Positions 15,334 to 15,567 of a DNA stretch of 15,567 nt are shown in pieces. The notes under the pieces were generated by a model. That model worked only from the letters and a program-made list of their open reading frames with translations. It was not told the origin of the DNA and ran no database searches. A program made the position numbers and the translations under genes. This DNA comes from JAZDJJ01 sp043804035 (GTDB lineage Bacteria > Bacteroidota > Bacteroidia > Palsa-948): positions 1-15,567 of the forward strand of contig JAZDJJ010000084.1 in NCBI GenBank assembly GCA_043804035.1. The letters are read 5' to 3'. Within the stretch, counting starts at the first letter, position 1, and the number at the start of each line of letters is the position of its first letter.

Positions 15334-15567
15334 AACGCAGCGAACGGACATCCAAACGCAGCGAATGGATACTCAAACGCAGCGAACGGACATCCAAACG
15401 CAGCGAACGGACATCCAAACGCAGCGAACGGACATCCAAACGCAGCGAACGGACACCCAAACGCAGCGAACGGACATCCAAACGCAGCGAACGGACATCC
15501 AAACGCAGCGAACGGACATCCAAACGAAGCGAACGGACAGCCAAACGCAGCGAACGGACATCCGGGC
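15334..15567. repeat. 21-bp tandem repeat, 11 units, open at the window edge
   Basis: Eleven units of 21 bp (aacgcagcgaac followed by ggacatcca), starting every 21 bp from 15334 to 15544. Seven units match the consensus. Unit 2 has four changes (aatggatactca in its second half), unit 6 has one, unit 10 has two and unit 11 has one at its last base. The array begins 9 nt after the alaS stop and may continue beyond the window. Its base composition (12 of 21 G/C) is far above that of its surroundings. Because 21 is a multiple of three and the unit has no stop codon in any frame, all six frames stay open; I find no start, signal or domain that would make it a gene. Confidence 0.92.

Noticed and set aside
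15284..15561. Two minus-strand open frames with heptad-like repeats (V-R-S-L-R-L-D and V-R-C-V-W-M-S) over the tandem repeat
   Set aside because: The 21-bp unit is stop-free in all six frames, so open frames arise automatically. They run into the alaS end and show no start context, signal or domain.
15334..15567. CRISPR array
   Set aside because: The units are contiguous 21-mers without unique spacers, and no cas gene is present.

Overview
The window looks like a chromosomal segment of an AT-rich member of the Bacteroidota that has a type IX secretion system (T9SS). The evidence is two exported proteins with two different kinds of T9SS C-terminal sorting domain, SprB-type adhesin repeats, a TAnnTTTG-type promoter candidate, and the absence of Shine-Dalgarno sequences before the genes. 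No mobile-element protein, rRNA, tRNA or CRISPR array is visible.

Layout. Minus strand, transcribed right to left from about 3934 to 52: a small orphan MNT-type nucleotidyltransferase, an exported conserved protein of the family usually mislabelled 'asparagine synthetase B', a secreted seven-repeat RCC1 beta-propeller with a T9SS tail, and thioredoxin. The genes are tightly packed (gaps of 38 nt, 77 nt and 6 nt with the starts chosen here), so they may be one transcription unit. A non-coding divergent region of about 660 bp (3935-4594) follows. It carries a 116-bp palindromic element, one copy of a 25-bp direct repeat and a promoter candidate. Plus strand: a giant 2610-aa cell-surface protein (4595-12427), a 151-bp palindromic element, alanyl-tRNA synthetase (12661-15324), and an 11-unit 21-bp tandem repeat reaching the window edge.

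Main points. The giant protein holds 26 SprB-type repeats of about 75 residues, three cysteine-rich Ig-like repeats, one PKD-like repeat and a gliding-motility-type (CHU_C-like) C-terminal domain. Across the 26 SprB repeats two cysteines are gained, lost or moved strictly together, which predicts an extra disulfide in each module. Several short repeat families are scattered through the segment, and at least one has entered a coding sequence in frame: a palindrome plus a short simple repeat in the inter-domain linker of the RCC1 gene, with a possible relative in alaS.

How they work together. The two T9SS cargo proteins are surface or secreted products, probably for adhesion, gliding or interaction. 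Thioredoxin and AlaRS are housekeeping enzymes. No dedicated multi-gene system (defence, biosynthesis or phage) is supported by what I can see.
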